Source: Burkholderia sp. USMB20 (GTDB lineage Bacteria; Pseudomonadota; Gammaproteobacteria; Burkholderiales; Burkholderiaceae). From it: a stretch of 64,000 nt of DNA. Both the position numbers and the translations under genes were made by a program. The first letter of the stretch is position 1. Every line of letters starts with the position of its first letter. Where the stretch lies: positions 620,001 to 684,000 of the forward strand of contig NZ_JTAN02000003.1 of NCBI RefSeq assembly GCF_000949135.2, written 5' to 3'. Shown here piece after piece: positions 55,263 through 64,000 of this stretch. The notes below the pieces were generated by a model. That model was not told the origin of the DNA and ran no database searches. It worked only from the letters and a program-made list of their open reading frames with translations.

Positions 55263-56192
55263 ATGCAAGACATCACAGTACTCGACGGCGGCATGGGGCG
55301 CGAACTGGCGCGGATGGGGGCGCCGTTCAGGCAGCCGGAATGGTCGGCACTCGCGCTGATGGAAGCGCCGCATTACGTCAGCCTTGCGCACGACGCGTTC
55401 ATCGCGGCAGGCGCCGACGTGATCACCGCGAACAGCTATGCGGTCGTGCCGTTCCATATCGGCGAAGCGCGGTTCCGTCGCGACGGTGTCGCGCTCGCGG
55501 CACTTGCCGGGCAACTCGCGCGGCAAGCGGCGGACCGCGCAGCGCGGCCCGTGCGCGTCGCGGGATCGCTTCCGCCGACCGGCGGTTCCTACCGACCCGA
55601 CCTGTTCGACGCGGCGCGCGCGGATGCGATCCTGGCGACGCTCGTCGACGGGCTCGATCCCTACGTCGACCTGTGGCTGGCCGAGACGCAGAGCCTGACC
55701 GACGAGATCGGCGCGGTCCGGCGTGCGCTCGGTGCGAATCCGAAGCCGCTCTGGGTCTCGTTCACGCTGCGTGACGACGTCGACGCAGGCGCCACGCCGG
55801 TACTGCGATCGGGACAGACGCTCGACGAAGCGATCGACGCCGCCGTGTCCGCGCGCGCGACCGCGCTGCTGTTCAACTGCAGCCAGCCGGAGGTGATGGG
55901 TGCGGCGATCGAGACGGTGCAGCGCACGCTCGCGAACACCGGAACGTCGCTCGCGATCGGCGCCTATGCGAACGCGTTTCCGCCTCAGCGCGCCGATGCG
56001 CGCGCGAACGAGGAACTCGACGGCCTGCGCGGCGACGTCGATCCGCCCGGCTATGCAAGATGGGCGGAGCAGTGGCTTGGCCTGGGCGCGCGGATCGTCG
56101 GCGGGTGTTGCGGCATCGGCCCCGGCCACATCGCGGCATTGCGCAACGCGGTCGATGCGCGCGGCGCCGCGCACACCGGGTTCAGCCAATGA
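55263..56192 (+). CDS. Homocysteine S-methyltransferase (MmuM-like)
   Basis: A 309-residue zinc-dependent homocysteine methyltransferase. The Zn ligands are Cys206 in LLFNCSQPEVM and Cys282-Cys283 in IVGGCCGIGPGHI; ITVLDGGMGRELARMGAPF and ADVITANSYAVVP are the N-terminal substrate motifs. It transfers a methyl group from S-methylmethionine or a similar donor to homocysteine, giving methionine, without folate or cobalamin. Its stop overlaps the next Lrp gene start (ATGA). Together with the importer this suggests use of a methylated sulfonium compound as a methyl donor. Confidence 0.9.
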   Translation: MQDITVLDGGMGRELARMGAPFRQPEWSALALMEAPHYVSLAHDAFIAAGADVITANSYAVVPFHIGEARFRRDGVALAALAGQLARQAADRAARPVRVAGSLPPTGGSYRPDLFDAARADAILATLVDGLDPYVDLWLAETQSLTDEIGAVRRALGANPKPLWVSFTLRDDVDAGATPVLRSGQTLDEAIDAAVSARATALLFNCSQPEVMGAAIETVQRTLANTGTSLAIGAYANAFPPQRADARANEELDGLRGDVDPPGYARWAEQWLGLGARIVGGCCGIGPGHIAALRNAVDARGAAHTGFSQ

Positions 56193-56626
56193 AGATCGAC
56201 GGCCTGGACCAGAAGATCATCGACGCATTGTGTGCCGATGCGCGGATACCGCTCGCGGTATTGGCCGACCGGATCGGTCTGTCCAGGCAGGCGGTCCGCA
56301 ACCGGATCGACCGGCTCGAAGCGCTGAACATCATCGCAGGCTATACGGTGCGGCTCGCATTGCCCGACGATGTCGTGCCGGTGCGCGCCGTGATGCTCGT
56401 GTATCGCCGGGACCGGATGCGCGGCGCGGACGTGCTCGCCGCGCTCGAGCGGATCGCCGAGGTGCGCGATTGCGCGGTCCTCAGCGGCGAGGTCGATTTG
56501 CTGGTGCAGATCGAGGCGGCCACGCACGAGCGCATCAGCGACATCTGGGCAACGATCAGCGCGCTGGACGGCGTGCAAAACATGACGACCAGTTTCGTGC
56601 TCGACTCCGTCGTTCACAAGCGCTGA
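56189..56626 (+). CDS. Lrp/AsnC-family regulator
   Basis: A 145-residue Lrp-type regulator: HTH at about 5-55 (DGLDQKIIDALCADARIPLA, DRIGLSRQAVRNRIDRLEAL) and a RAM domain at about 65-140. ATG 56189 overlaps the methyltransferase stop. It is distinct from the Lrp at 47642. As the last gene of the operon it probably forms a feedback loop, binding a product or substrate amino acid. Confidence 0.91.
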   Translation: MKIDGLDQKIIDALCADARIPLAVLADRIGLSRQAVRNRIDRLEALNIIAGYTVRLALPDDVVPVRAVMLVYRRDRMRGADVLAALERIAEVRDCAVLSGEVDLLVQIEAATHERISDIWATISALDGVQNMTTSFVLDSVVHKR

Positions 56627-56706
56627 CCAAACCGGCGCAACGGGAAAAGGGCAGGCGGGGGAGGCTGCGCGTCGTCCGGTTCGGCGTCCGCGACGGCGTA
56701 TCGAAG

Positions 56707-56749
56707 CCACGCGGCGCTGGAGCGGCTTGCTGCCGCTCCGCGCGCGTGG
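56707..56749. terminator. Bidirectional terminator hairpin
   Basis: Between the convergent Lrp and pntB genes lies a two-part stem: inner GGAGCGGC (56719-56726) with GCCGCTCC (56732-56739) around a 5-nt loop, and outer CCACGCG (56707-56713) with CGCGTGG (56743-56749). No U run is present. It probably ends transcription from both sides. Confidence 0.6.
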
Positions 56750-56755
56750 CCGTAC

Positions 56756-58171
56756 TCAGGCTTTCAGTGCGCCGAAGATTTCATTGAGCATCGACTTCGC
56801 ATCGCCGAACAACATGCGGTTGTTGTCCTTGTAGAACAGCGGATTGTCGACGCCCGCATAGCCGGACGCCATGCTGCGCTTCATCACGATCGACGTCTTC
56901 GCCTTCCACACTTCCAGCACCGGCATGCCGGCGATCGGGCTCGACGGGTCGTCCTGCGCGGCCGGGTTCACGATGTCGTTCGCGCCGATCACCATCGACA
57001 CGTCGGCTTCGGGGAAGTCGCCGTTGATCTCGTCCATCTCCAGCACGATGTCGTACGGCACCTTCGCTTCGGCCAGCAGCACGTTCATGTGGCCCGGCAT
57101 GCGGCCCGCGACCGGGTGGATCGCGAAACGCACGTCGACGCCCTTCTCGCGCAGCAGCTTCGTCAGCTCGAACACCGTGTGCTGGGCCTGCGCCACGGCC
57201 ATCCCGTAGCCGGGCACGATGATCACGCGCTTCGCTTCGCGCAGCAGCTCGGCCGTCTCCACTGCGCTCACCGCGACCGCTTCGCCGGCCGGCTGCGCGG
57301 CGCCGCCGCCGGCTGCCGCCGGTGCGCCCGCGCCGCTGCCGAAGCCGCCCGCGATCACGCTGATGAAGTTGCGGTTCATCGCGCGGCACATGATGTACGA
57401 CAGGATCGCACCCGACGAGCCGACCAGCGCGCCGATCACGATCAGCAGGTCGTTGCCGAGCATGAAGCCGGTGGCGGCTGCCGCCCACCCCGAGTAGCTG
57501 TTGAGCATCGACACCACGACCGGCATGTCCGCGCCGCCGATCGCCATCACCATGTGCACGCCGAACAGCAGCGAGATCACGGTCATCACGACGAGCGGCA
57601 GCATGCCGTCCTGGATCGTTTCCGCATGCAGGAACGCGCGGCCGTAGTCGATCACGATCAGCAGCGCGGCCAGGTTCAGCCAGTGCCGTGCCGGCAGCAG
57701 CAGCGGCTTGCCGCCGATCTTGCCCGACAGCTTGCCGAACGCGATGATCGAGCCCGCGAAGGTGACGGCACCGATCAGGATGCCGACATAAATTTCCACT
57801 TCGTGGATCGCCTTCTCGGCGCCGGTGAACTGCAGCGACGTGTCGATGTAGCTCGCGAAGCCGACGAGGCAGGCCGCGAGACCGACCAGGCTGTGCATCA
57901 GCGCGACCAGTTCCGGCATCTGCGTCATCTGCACCTTCTTCGCCGCGTACAGGCCGACCGCGCCGCCGACGACGAGCGCGGCGATCACGTACGGAATGCC
58001 CGCGGCCGACACGCGCGGCCCGGCCACGGTGGCCAGCACGGCGATCAGCATGCCGATCATGCCGAGCAGGTTGCCGCGGCGCGCGGTTTCGGGGTTCGCG
58101 AGGCCGCCGAGGCTCAGGATGAACAGGATCGCGGCGCCGATATAGGAGACGGTGGTCAGGTTGGAAGTCAT
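56756..58171 (-). CDS. pntB: NAD(P) transhydrogenase subunit beta
   Basis: A 471-residue membrane subunit of proton-pumping transhydrogenase. About eight helices fill residues 5-255, and the NADP-binding domain III follows an Ala/Gly/Pro linker ([15 protein letters not shown], about 290-305): [47 protein letters not shown] and [19 protein letters not shown] are canonical. It makes NADPH from NADH using the proton gradient. pntA lies 13 nt upstream. NADPH could feed flavin reductases that the monooxygenases in region 1 need, a loose inference. Confidence 0.95.
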   Translation of the reverse strand: MTSNLTTVSYIGAAILFILSLGGLANPETARRGNLLGMIGMLIAVLATVAGPRVSAAGIPYVIAALVVGGAVGLYAAKKVQMTQMPELVALMHSLVGLAACLVGFASYIDTSLQFTGAEKAIHEVEIYVGILIGAVTFAGSIIAFGKLSGKIGGKPLLLPARHWLNLAALLIVIDYGRAFLHAETIQDGMLPLVVMTVISLLFGVHMVMAIGGADMPVVVSMLNSYSGWAAAATGFMLGNDLLIVIGALVGSSGAILSYIMCRAMNRNFISVIAGGFGSGAGAPAAAGGGAAQPAGEAVAVSAVETAELLREAKRVIIVPGYGMAVAQAQHTVFELTKLLREKGVDVRFAIHPVAGRMPGHMNVLLAEAKVPYDIVLEMDEINGDFPEADVSMVIGANDIVNPAAQDDPSSPIAGMPVLEVWKAKTSIVMKRSMASGYAGVDNPLFYKDNNRMLFGDAKSMLNEIFGALKA

Positions 58172-58184
58172 TATTGTCGTCCCC

Positions 58185-59789
58185 TTATTTGCGGAACATC
58201 GCCAGCATGCGGCGCGTGACCGCGAAGCCGCCGAACATGTTGACGGCCGTGAGCGTGAGCGCGCCGACCGCGAGACCGAGGATCAGCCCGGACGGACGAT
58301 CGCCGGCGTTGGCCAGCTCACCGAGGGGCGGTGCGACCTGCACGAGCGCGCCGATCGCGATGATCGACGAGATCGCGTTGGTCACGCTCATCAGCGGCGT
58401 GTGCAGCGACGGCGTGACGTTCCAGATCACCATGTAGCCGACGAAGCACGCGAGCACGAACACCGTGAAGTGCGACAGGAAGCTCGCCGGCGCGAACTGG
58501 CCGACCAGCAGGAACGCCAGCGCGCCGATCGCGAACACGATCGCGAGCGCCTTGGCTGACATCGGCTCGCCGCTGTGGCCATGACCTTTCGACTTCGCCG
58601 GCGCCGCGACTGCCGCGGGTGCGGCCGCTGCAGGCTTGGGCGCGACGGCCGCCTGCTTGATCGGCGGCGGCGGCCACGTGACGTTGCCTTCCTTGATGAC
58701 GGTGAGGCCGCGGATCGCGTCGTCGTCGAAGTCGACGTTGATCGTGCCGTCCTTGGCCTTGCACAGCTCCTCGATCACGCGCAGCAGGTTGGTCGCATAG
58801 AGCGTCGACGACTGCCGCGACAGGCGCGACGCGAGATCGGTATAGCCGACGATGGTCACGCCGTGGCGCACCACGGCTTCGCCGGGCACCGTGAGTTCGC
58901 AGTTGCCGCCCTGTTCGGCGGCCATGTCGACGATCACGCTGCCGGGCTTCATCGACTGCACCATCTCGGCGGTGATGAGCTTCGGCGCCGGCTTGCCGGG
59001 GATCAGCGCGGTCGTGATGATGATGTCGGCGTCCCTGGCCTGCTGCGCATACATCGCGCGCTGCGCCTGCTGGAAGCCCTCGCTCATCACCTTCGCATAG
59101 CCGCCGCCGCCCGAGCCTTCCTCTTCGTAGTCGACCTTGACGAACTCGCCGCCCAGCGACTTGACCTGATCGGCCACTTCCGCACGCGTGTCGTTCGCGC
59201 GCACGATCGCACCGAGGCTCGCGGCCGTGCCGATCGCGGCCAGACCGGCCACACCGGCGCCGGCGATGAACACCTTCGCCGGCGGGATCTTGCCGGCCGC
59301 CGTGACCTGGCCGTTCAGGAAGCGGCCGAACGCATGCGCGGCCTCGATCACCGCGCGATAGCCGCTGATGCCGGCCATCGACGTGAGCGCGTCCATCTTC
59401 TGCGCGCGCGACAGCGTGCGCGGCAGCGAGTCGATCGCCAGCACGGTGGCGCGCTTCGCGGCCAGCTGCTGCATCAGCTCGGGATTCTGCGCGGGCCACA
59501 CGAAGCCGATTAGCGTGCCGCCTTCGCGCATCAGCGCGACTTCGTCCGCGCTCGGCGGGCGCACCTTGAACACGATGTCGCTGCCGGACCAGAGCTCGGC
59601 CGCCGTGGCGGCGATGCTCGCGCCGGCCGCGCGATACGTGTCGTCGTCAAAGTTCGCGCCGGCACCGGCGCCGCTTTGGACGGCCACCGAAAACCCCAGC
59701 TTGATCAGTTTCTCGACCACCTCGGGAACGGTCGCAACGCGCCGTTCGCCGGTGGCTGTCTCCAGAGGAACCCCAATCTGTAATGTCAT
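58185..59789 (-). CDS. pntA: NAD(P) transhydrogenase subunit alpha
   Basis: A 534-residue fused alpha subunit. Domain I (about 1-380) binds [23 protein letters not shown] at the start, [34 protein letters not shown] and [14 protein letters not shown]. An Ala/Pro/Lys-rich linker (about 390-425) leads to three or four helices of domain II, ending RRMLAMFRK. The fused form is that of E. coli rather than the split alpha1/alpha2 form. ATG 59789 is clear, though no strong ribosome site precedes it. Confidence 0.95.
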   Translation of the reverse strand: MTLQIGVPLETATGERRVATVPEVVEKLIKLGFSVAVQSGAGAGANFDDDTYRAAGASIAATAAELWSGSDIVFKVRPPSADEVALMREGGTLIGFVWPAQNPELMQQLAAKRATVLAIDSLPRTLSRAQKMDALTSMAGISGYRAVIEAAHAFGRFLNGQVTAAGKIPPAKVFIAGAGVAGLAAIGTAASLGAIVRANDTRAEVADQVKSLGGEFVKVDYEEEGSGGGGYAKVMSEGFQQAQRAMYAQQARDADIIITTALIPGKPAPKLITAEMVQSMKPGSVIVDMAAEQGGNCELTVPGEAVVRHGVTIVGYTDLASRLSRQSSTLYATNLLRVIEELCKAKDGTINVDFDDDAIRGLTVIKEGNVTWPPPPIKQAAVAPKPAAAAPAAVAAPAKSKGHGHSGEPMSAKALAIVFAIGALAFLLVGQFAPASFLSHFTVFVLACFVGYMVIWNVTPSLHTPLMSVTNAISSIIAIGALVQVAPPLGELANAGDRPSGLILGLAVGALTLTAVNMFGGFAVTRRMLAMFRK

Positions 59790-60414
59790 AGTGTGAAAGA
59801 TGGGTGATGGCCATCGCGAAGCGCTCGGGCCGGTGCGTCAAGGTAACAGAATCATGTGCGTATTTAGTGGCTCGCGCGAGGGTTCGCATTAAAAATGGAA
59901 CGACCGTTCGCTGGGCGCGAATAGAGTATGCCCGATAACAAAGGCGCCATCGAGGACACAAAATCGTCGAACGCGTCTTCTGCCGTGCTGTTGCGTTTTA
60001 TCCACGCGCGGGCGATATCGCGTCGACCGAATGGAGGTTGACGATGCGGTCGGACCGCGATTTCCGCCGTGCGGTGCGGCTGCGTGAGCCGGCCGTCGCG
60101 CTGTGGGCTGCACGGGCTTCCCATGACCGGCGTCCTTCGCCGGTTCCCATGGCCGGCTTCCGGTCGATGATCTCGCCGCTCGTTGCCCGGTCGGCTCGCC
60201 TTCCTTCGGATGATTTCGTCGGCGTACACGGAAGCCGGAGATTCGGGCAGAGGTCGAATCGTTCCGCTTACACGCATGCCGGCATGATCGGGCCGATCGC
60301 GAAACGCCTGGGTACCGTTCAACAGCGGTTTGAAGCAATCCGGACCGACCGGTAGGTCAATGGCCGGGCGCTCACCGCAGGCGGACCCGTCAGCGCATCG
60401 CGACGATCGTCGGA
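59790..60414. other. Intergenic region with pntAB promoter side and a dispersed repeat
   Basis: 625 nt without a convincing gene. The end near pntA is AT-richer (59845-59945) and should carry its promoter. Several open frames of about 100 codons cross 60038-60355, but they are low-complexity and not protein-like. It contains copy 2 of the dispersed repeat (60120-60166). Confidence 0.5.
60120..60166. repeat. Dispersed intergenic repeat, copy 2
   Basis: CCCATGACCGGCGTCCTTCG onward aligns with 38234-38280 over 47 bp without gaps apart from one or two bases. Chance similarity at this length in intergenic DNA is unlikely. Confidence 0.6.
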
Positions 60415-61005
60415 TCAATTCAGCAGGCACCATATCGCGAGGAACGGCGTATCGCCGGCGCGCATCGCATGCAGCGCGCCGGGCGGGTTGTGGATGCCGC
60501 CACCGATACCGGGATCGAACCATTCGCCGTTCTGCTGCCGGAATTCACCGGCGGTCAACAGCACGTACGCTTCCTCCGGCGCGTGACCATGATCCGGATA
60601 TCTGACGCCGGGCATCATCAGCGAGAAGCCGAGCTGAATGTCGTCGCGGCTCTCCGCGCCGCCGGGCCCGCAGATCATCGCGTTCGCGTGCCCGTCGATG
60701 TAGTTGGGGCTGCCGTCCTTGCCCGACGTGCGACGCGACCATCCGACCACGGGTTCGAGCGACCTGATCAGCCGTGCAACCGTGGCGAACGTCGGGCTGA
60801 CGTGCGCAACCGACTCGAGCGCCGGGGCGAGCCATGCGCTGGCGGGGTAGCGCTCCGCGAGCCGCGTTCCGTTGTCCGACGGCGTCTGCAGCCGCGCGAA
60901 TACTTTCGGCGCGAATGCGCGCGCGGCGGGGGGAAGCCGGTCCGACTGGAACAGTTCGCCGGCGATCCGGACGAAATCCGCGATGTGCTTCGGGCGTTCA
61001 CTCAT
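60415..61005 (-). CDS. Cupin protein resembling DMSP lyases (DddQ/DddW-type)
   Basis: A 196-residue single-cupin protein from ATG 61005. The metal site reads GVRYPDHGHAPEEAYVLLTAGE: His139, His141, Glu145 and Tyr147, with His179 in NPPGALHAMRAGDTPFLA as the last ligand. The arrangement HxHxxxExY and the helical N-terminal half match dimethylsulfoniopropionate (DMSP) lyases, which release dimethylsulfide and acrylate with the Tyr as base. Substrate is not proven: terrestrial relatives may act on other molecules. It is divergent from the acyl-CoA dehydrogenase gene. Confidence 0.72.
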   Translation of the reverse strand: MSERPKHIADFVRIAGELFQSDRLPPAARAFAPKVFARLQTPSDNGTRLAERYPASAWLAPALESVAHVSPTFATVARLIRSLEPVVGWSRRTSGKDGSPNYIDGHANAMICGPGGAESRDDIQLGFSLMMPGVRYPDHGHAPEEAYVLLTAGEFRQQNGEWFDPGIGGGIHNPPGALHAMRAGDTPFLAIWCLLN

Positions 61006-61146
61006 GCTGGTCTGTGCTCCGGTGCTCGCTGGCTTGATGAGACGAAAGTCTATGCAGAAACGTGCCGGCCCGGGCAGCGAAAAAGGGCGGCCGATTTGGC
61101 GCCGGCCGCCATGTGCTCGGCGCGGTTGCCGTCGCACGCGCTCAGG

Positions 61147-61183
61147 CCGGCATCCTTCGGCGATGTCCATGATCGTCTCCCGG
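61147..61183. repeat. Dispersed intergenic repeat, degenerate copy 3
   Basis: GGCCGGCATCCTTCGGCGAT, then TCCATGATCGTCTCC, follows the same pattern as the copies at 38234 and 60120 but with more changes. Orientation is the same as the others. Confidence 0.4.
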
Positions 61184-61329
61184 TTTTCGGCTTCGCCGGT
61201 CGTTCGAGCCGCCGCCCGGCCCGTCCGGCCGGCACGCCGATTGCGCATCGTTTATGCTGGAAACGGCACCCGAACCGCCCCGCCCGGACGCCCGTTTCCG
61301 CCATCGCCCCGCGCATCGTGTGGCCGGTT

Positions 61330-61357
61330 TTGTCACCATGTGGGCCGGATATGACAA
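61330..61357. promoter_or_regulatory. Inverted repeat TTGTCA-N16-TGACAA
   Basis: Perfect six-base arms (61330-61335 and 61352-61357) lie 117 nt before the acyl-CoA dehydrogenase gene. A dimeric regulator of fatty acid or sulfur metabolism could bind here. No regulator gene is adjacent. Confidence 0.4.
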
Positions 61358-61473
61358 TGGAAAACCGCCGGCGCGGCATTACGATGGGCCACGACGTCGC
61401 CTGGCGCTGGCCGGTTTTGCCGCAGCCGCCCGGGCCGCGCGCCTCATTCACCGCCTGATTTGGAACATCGACC

Positions 61474-63264
61474 ATGAGCTATAACGCCCCTGTCAAGGAC
61501 ATGCTGTTCGTGCTGAAGGAACTCGCGGGCATCGACACCGTTGCGCAGTTGCCGGGTTTCGAGGACGCCGGCTATGACACGGCGCAGGCCGTGCTCGACG
61601 AATCCGCGAAATTCTGCGACGAGGTGCTGGCGCCGCTGAACGTCGAGGGCGACCGCAACCCGAGCAGCTGGAAGGATGGCGTCGTGACCGCGACGCCGGG
61701 CTTCGGCGCCGCATTCCGCCAGTTCGTCGAAGGCGGCTGGCAAGGTCTGCAGCATCCGGCCGAATACGACGGCCAGGGGCTGCCGAAGCTGATCGCGACG
61801 CCGTGCATCGAGATGCTGAACGCGGCGAACCTGTCGTTCGCGCTGTGCCCGCTGCTCACCGACGGCGCGATCGAGGCGCTGCTGACGGCCGGCACCGACG
61901 AACAGAAGCAGCGCTACGTGCCGAAGCTGATCTCGGGTGAATGGACCGGCACGATGAACCTGACCGAGCCGCAGGCCGGTTCGGACCTGGCGCTGGTGCG
62001 CTCGCGCGCCGAGCCGCAGGGCGACGGCACGTACAAGGTGTTCGGCACCAAGATCTTCATCACGTGGGGCGAGCACGACATGGCGGACAACATCGTCCAC
62101 CTGGTGCTCGCGCGCACGCCGAACGCGCCGGAAGGCGTGAAGGGCATTTCGCTGTTCATCGTGCCGAAGTTCCTGGTCAACGACGACGGCTCGCTCGGCG
62201 CGCGCAACGACGTGCACTGCGTGTCGATCGAGCACAAGCTCGGCATCAAGGCGAGCCCGACCGCGGTGCTGCAGTACGGCGACAACGGCGGTGCGATCGG
62301 CTACCTCGTCGGCGAGGAGAATCGCGGCCTCGAATACATGTTCATCATGATGAACGCGGCGCGTTTCGGCGTCGGGATGCAGGGGATCGGCGTGGCCGAC
62401 CGTGCCTACCGGAAGGCCGCGGAATTCGCGAAGGAGCGCGTGCAGAGCCGCCCGGTGGACGGGTCGGCCAAGCAGTCGGTGACGATCATCCATCACCCGG
62501 ACGTGCGCCGCATGCTCGGCACGATGCGCGCGCTGACCGAGGGCGCGCGGGCGCTCGCGTACGTCGCAGCCGCGCACAGCGACATTGCCCACCGCCATTC
62601 GGACGAGGCGACGCGCACGCGTCATCAGGCAATCTACGAATATCTGGTGCCGGTCGTGAAGGGCTGGAGCACGGAGATGGTGAACGACGTGGCGAGCCTC
62701 GGCGTGCAGGTGCACGGCGGGATGGGCTTCATCGAGGAAACCGGCGCCGCACAGTACTACCGCGACGCGCGGATCCTGGCGATCTACGAAGGCACGACCG
62801 CCATCCAGGCGAACGACCTGGTCGGCCGCAAGACGATGCGCGACGGCGGCGCGGTGGCGAAGGCGCTGATCGCGGAGATCGGCGACACCGTCGCGGCGCT
62901 CGGCAAGGTCGACGGCGCGGCGGCCGCGTCGATGAAGGCGCAGCTGGAGAAGGGTGCGCGCGCGCTGTCGACGGTGGTGGACTACGTGGTCGCGAACGTG
63001 AAGCAGGACCCGAACGCGGTGTTCGCGGGCAGCGTGCCGTACCTGAAGCTGGCGGGCGTCGTGCTGTGCGGATGGCAGATGGCGCGTGCGCTGCTGGCGG
63101 CGCACGCGAACCGTGCGAGCGACACGGCGTTCTTCGACGCGAAGATCGCGATCGCACAATGCTATGCGGAACACGTCCTCGTGCAGGCAGGCGGGCTCGA
63201 AGCGTCGATCGTCGGCGCGAAGGGCAACGAGAGCGTGCTCGCGTTGACGGAAGACCAGTTCTGA
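61474..63264 (+). CDS. Acyl-CoA dehydrogenase, long DmdC-like form
   Basis: A 596-residue flavoprotein dehydrogenase, longer than the 380-residue short-chain type because of a C-terminal helical domain (about 460-596). YNAPVKDMLFVLKELAGID at the start, MNLTEPQAGSDLALVRSRA (FAD/substrate site), FGTKIFITWGEHD, HGGMGFIEETGAAQYYRDARI and the catalytic Glu in IYEGTTAIQANDLVGRK are visible. This form includes 3-methylmercaptopropionyl-CoA dehydrogenase (DmdC) of DMSP catabolism as well as fatty acid enzymes. It donates electrons through ETF to ETF:quinone oxidoreductase, whose broken gene follows 34 nt later. Confidence 0.92.
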   Translation: MSYNAPVKDMLFVLKELAGIDTVAQLPGFEDAGYDTAQAVLDESAKFCDEVLAPLNVEGDRNPSSWKDGVVTATPGFGAAFRQFVEGGWQGLQHPAEYDGQGLPKLIATPCIEMLNAANLSFALCPLLTDGAIEALLTAGTDEQKQRYVPKLISGEWTGTMNLTEPQAGSDLALVRSRAEPQGDGTYKVFGTKIFITWGEHDMADNIVHLVLARTPNAPEGVKGISLFIVPKFLVNDDGSLGARNDVHCVSIEHKLGIKASPTAVLQYGDNGGAIGYLVGEENRGLEYMFIMMNAARFGVGMQGIGVADRAYRKAAEFAKERVQSRPVDGSAKQSVTIIHHPDVRRMLGTMRALTEGARALAYVAAAHSDIAHRHSDEATRTRHQAIYEYLVPVVKGWSTEMVNDVASLGVQVHGGMGFIEETGAAQYYRDARILAIYEGTTAIQANDLVGRKTMRDGGAVAKALIAEIGDTVAALGKVDGAAAASMKAQLEKGARALSTVVDYVVANVKQDPNAVFAGSVPYLKLAGVVLCGWQMARALLAAHANRASDTAFFDAKIAIAQCYAEHVLVQAGGLEASIVGAKGNESVLALTEDQF

Positions 63265-63298
63265 CCGTAACGGTCGGGGCGCAGGAGGAGACAGGATT

Positions 63299-64000
63299 TT
63301 GACCACACAGGACTTGCTCGCGCAATACGGCCCCGCGCGAATCGGATGGAATACGACGTCGTGATCGTCGGCGGGCGGCCGGCCGGGCTGGTCGGCCGCG
63401 ATTCCGGCTCAAGCAGCTGGCCGCCGAGAAAGGCACCGAGATCGGCGTTGTGCGTGCTCGAGAAGGGTTCCGGATCGGCGCGCAACATCCTGTCGGGCCG
63501 CGGTGGATGGACCCGCGCGCGGATCACCGAGCTGTTTCCCGACTGGGAAGGAACAGGGTGCGCCGTTGAACGTCGGAGGTGACCGAAGATCGCTTCCTGT
63601 TCCTGTCCGAGAGCAGCGCGGTCACCACGCCCAACTGGGCGCTGCCCGACAACTTCAAGAACCACGGCAACTACGTGATTTCGCTGGGCAATGTGACCCG
63701 TTGGCTTGGCCAGCAGGCGGAAGCCCTGGGCGTCGAGATCTTCCCGGGCTTCCCGGCCGCGGAGATTCTCTACAACGACGACGGTTCCGTGAAGGGCGTC
63801 GCACCGCAAATGGGCGTGGGCAAGGACGGCGAGCCGACCGGAGAACTTCCAGCTCGGCATGGAACTGCACGCGAAGTACACGCTGTTCGCAAGGTGCCGT
63901 CATCTGGCCAACTGATCTCGAGTCAGCCGACGCGAAACGCCGATGCAGGCGTAGATGCATCAAGGAATGTGGGAAATCGACCGCGAACACAAGCGGTGGT
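63299..64000 (+). pseudogene. Electron-transfer flavoprotein:ubiquinone oxidoreductase, broken by indels
   Basis: TTG 63299 (AGGAGG at 63284-63289) opens MTTQDLLAQYGPARIGWN and stops after 22 codons. The correct sequence then continues piecewise in other frames: MEYDVVIVGG (63343 on), LEKGS, TELFPDW, TEDRFLFLSE, SAVTTPNWALPDNFKNHGNY, VISLGNVTRWLGQQAEALGV, FQLGMELHAKYTLF, up to the window edge. At least six small insertions or deletions are needed to restore it. The protein would pass electrons from ETF to ubiquinone. Either the gene has decayed recently or this end of the sequence is of low quality; an intact copy elsewhere would be needed for beta-oxidation. Confidence 0.85.

Larger units (their letters stand above)
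61006..61473. other. Divergent control region, cupin and acyl-CoA dehydrogenase
   Basis: 468 nt without a gene. It contains a degenerate third copy of the dispersed repeat (61147-61183) and the inverted repeat TTGTCA-N16-TGACAA (61330-61357). Short frames on both strands do not look like protein. Confidence 0.5.

Noticed and set aside
60038-60355. A 105-codon gene in the pntA upstream region
   Set aside because: The translation is Arg/Ser/Pro-rich without domain features and crosses the dispersed intergenic repeat, which also gives similar spurious peptides near 38.2 kb.
63343-63582. A separate 78-residue flavoprotein gene
   Set aside because: The frame is one segment of the broken ETF:quinone oxidoreductase; flanking segments continue the same protein in other frames.

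Overview
The window is about 64 kb of high-GC (roughly two-thirds G+C) beta-proteobacterial chromosome. Codon use, protein sequences and gene content (many luciferase-like flavin monooxygenases, many ABC importers, MHS and Bcr-type MFS pumps, AraC/LysR/Lrp regulators) point to Burkholderia, most likely the B. cepacia complex. That assignment rests on recognising the proteins, since no database search was run.

Region 1 (1-28.8 kb) is an organosulfur or xenobiotic scavenging island. It holds the end of a TonB-dependent receptor, eight LLM-class FMN-dependent monooxygenases, a fused permease/ATPase importer, a complete tonB-exbB-exbD-exbD energising module, a peptide-type ABC importer (SBP, two permeases, double ATPase), an amino-acid-type SBP with two permeases but no ATPase, a ribose-type importer, a GNAT acetyltransferase and an OsmC-like thiol protein. 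The logic appears to be TonB-driven uptake across the outer membrane, ABC uptake across the inner membrane, then oxygenolytic cleavage by reduced-flavin monooxygenases. No flavin reductase is encoded in the window. A divergent control region at 18.74-19.01 kb separates a seven-gene minus-strand operon from a plus-strand set of nine genes that ends with OsmC.

Region 2 (28.8-38.2 kb) starts with a mobile-element scar: an IS5-type transposase remnant, a GC-rich stretch that may be a structured RNA, and a VapBC-type toxin-antitoxin pair with a clear operator. It continues with an OmpR-type two-component system, a small secreted protein, an AraC regulator divergent from an acyl-CoA synthetase, a nine-base tandem repeat and a second AraC regulator.

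Region 3 (38.3-46.7 kb) has a Bcr-type MFS pump and a compact minus-strand operon: PanE-like reductase, VOC protein, MaoC hydratase, class III CoA-transferase, shikimate dehydrogenase, type II dehydroquinase and an MHS transporter. A divergent LysR regulator faces it. It looks like a carboxylic or quinate/shikimate-type acid utilisation operon.

Region 4 (46.9-56.6 kb) is a nine-gene plus-strand array between two Lrp/AsnC regulators: homoserine dehydrogenase-like, aldehyde dehydrogenase, polar amino acid ABC importer, transsulfuration PLP enzyme and homocysteine S-methyltransferase. It probably takes up and metabolises homoserine, S-methylmethionine or a related amino acid. Region 5 (56.7-64 kb) holds pntAB, a DMSP-lyase-like cupin, a 596-residue DmdC-like acyl-CoA dehydrogenase, and an ETF:quinone oxidoreductase gene broken by many small indels that runs off the window.
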